A DNA stretch of 26,350 bases, taken from the IMG/VR virus record IMGVR_UViG_3300023235_000114, positions 1 to 26,350 of that record. One strand, 5' to 3'. The notes beneath the pieces were generated by a model. That model saw only the letters and a list, made by a program, of their open reading frames with translations, was not told where the DNA came from and did no database searches. Shown here one piece after another: positions 25,899-26,350 of this stretch. Position 1 is the stretch's first letter, and each line of letters begins with the position of its first letter. Position numbers and translations under genes: made by a program. This DNA is from a virus.

Positions 25899-26137
25899 TC
25901 TTCCTCCTTGGTCTCCATCGCGTCAAGCTTGTCAATCGCGTAATTGAGTTCGTCGCGAAGCTCTACCAGATAGTCACGAGTCCAGTTGCGTCCGCCAGGT
26001 GTGAAGATTGTCACCGGCGATATGCAGAGATTCCGTATCTTTACAACCGCGTACAGTGGCACGTCTGGGATAATCTCTACGTCAAACGTGTCTCCAGTTC
26101 CTGCGTGATAGTTCACTGTTGTGATTGGGTCATTCAT
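25895..26137 (-). CDS. Hypothetical 80-aa protein
   Basis: ATG 26137 (MNDPITTVNYHAGTGDTFDV) with AGGAGGCAGACG upstream; ATGA overlap with the ERF gene. Beta-rich N-terminal half (TVNYHAGTGDTFDVEIIPDVPLYAVVKIRNLCISPVTIFTPGGRNW), then a helix (YLVELRDELNYAIDKLDAMETKEEE). No family recognised. Part of the recombination operon by position. Confidence 0.6.
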   Translation of the reverse strand: MNDPITTVNYHAGTGDTFDVEIIPDVPLYAVVKIRNLCISPVTIFTPGGRNWTRDYLVELRDELNYAIDKLDAMETKEEE

Positions 26138-26147
26138 CGTCTGCCTC

Positions 26148-26348
26148 CTACCACAAATCTGTCTGATGCTCACTCGCCGTCTTGTCAAGCTCACACTCTT
26201 TTGCGAACGTGTCGTCTTCTTCGGCCATCTCAGCAACCGCCATTGCGAAGATCGCGTCGATGGTTCGCTGTTGGTTTTCAGTCGGATGCACAAGATAGCT
26301 GTGATCGCGTTCAACTGAATACTCGTTGCGGACTTCGTTGAAGAACAC
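26148..26348 (-). CDS. Hypothetical protein, probably partial at right edge
   Basis: The frame ends with TASEHQTDLW and a stop at 26148. It stays open up to the right edge; the GTG at 26348 would give 66 aa, but no ribosome-binding site can be seen because only two bases remain upstream, so the true start may lie outside. Acidic and helical (PTENQQRTIDAIFAMAVAEMAEEDDTFAKECELDKTASE). No family recognised. Confidence 0.5.
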   Translation of the reverse strand: MFFNEVRNEYSVERDHSYLVHPTENQQRTIDAIFAMAVAEMAEEDDTFAKECELDKTASEHQTDLW

Positions 26349-26350
26349 TT

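Noticed and set aside
25658-26341. Plus-strand open frame of 227 codons.
   Set aside because: Antisense to the ERF gene and its neighbours; composition is Arg/Ser-rich as expected from a shadow frame.
1-26350. tRNA genes, CRISPR arrays, insertion sequences or attachment sites.
   Set aside because: I found no cloverleaf, no regular spaced repeats, no transposase and no integrase; coding density leaves almost no room.

Overview
This window looks like part of a tailed double-stranded DNA bacteriophage, or a prophage of one. All 60 genes I can support lie on the minus strand, packed end to end with ATGA, TGATG or TAGATG overlaps, and most are preceded by a strong GGAGG ribosome-binding site. The virion set is of HK97 type: terminase, portal, ClpP-like or assemblin-type prohead protease, HK97-fold capsid and head-tail connectors. 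The host cannot be named from the sequence. The strong AGGAGG sites and sigma70-like TATAAT boxes point only to a bacterial host. I see no integrase, repressor, lysis gene, tRNA, CRISPR array or insertion sequence here.

Read in the direction of transcription (right to left), the window starts with a recombination and DNA-processing block (about 26350 to 22700): an ERF-family annealing protein, a YqaJ/lambda-type exonuclease, a PD-(D/E)XK nuclease and several small unknowns. Next comes a replication and nucleotide block (22700 to 19370): an HNH-AP2 endonuclease, a replisome organiser with a phage C-terminal domain, a DnaC-like helicase loader, a protein with distant ThyX-like features, and dCTP deaminase. 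An accessory stretch follows (19340 to 13225). It holds a second HNH endonuclease (NUMOD4 type), a helix-turn-helix protein, a ribbon-helix-helix protein with a good promoter, a third HNH protein, two tandemly duplicated membrane proteins, many small zinc-binding or membrane proteins, and an RtcB RNA ligase with its own promoter. A ParB-like protein and a cytosine-C5 methyltransferase then lead into packaging (small and large terminase). Four small genes follow, then the structural block (9200 to 1): a portal fused to a MuF-type domain, two small Cys-rich proteins, protease, major capsid, several virion-type beta-rich proteins, connector, head closure, neck protein, and a tail-completion protein cut by the left edge.

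The most striking observation is a pair of leader elements in front of two HNH genes of different architecture (22645-22758 and 19248-19367). Each has an extended -10 promoter, then exactly 4 nt, then TTGC opening a long stem. Inside the stem a short hairpin presents an 8-nt loop segment that is perfectly complementary to the sequence running into the Shine-Dalgarno site downstream of the stem. The 8-nt pair differs between the two copies yet stays complementary (TCTATGAT/ATCATAGA and TCCTACAG/CTGTAGGA). This is compensatory change supporting an RNA pseudoknot that would mask the ribosome-binding site. I do not recognise the element as a named RNA family.

Almost every gap is under 100 bases. 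The only non-coding stretches of any size are the two HNH leaders, the RtcB leader and the 103-base gap before the portal gene.
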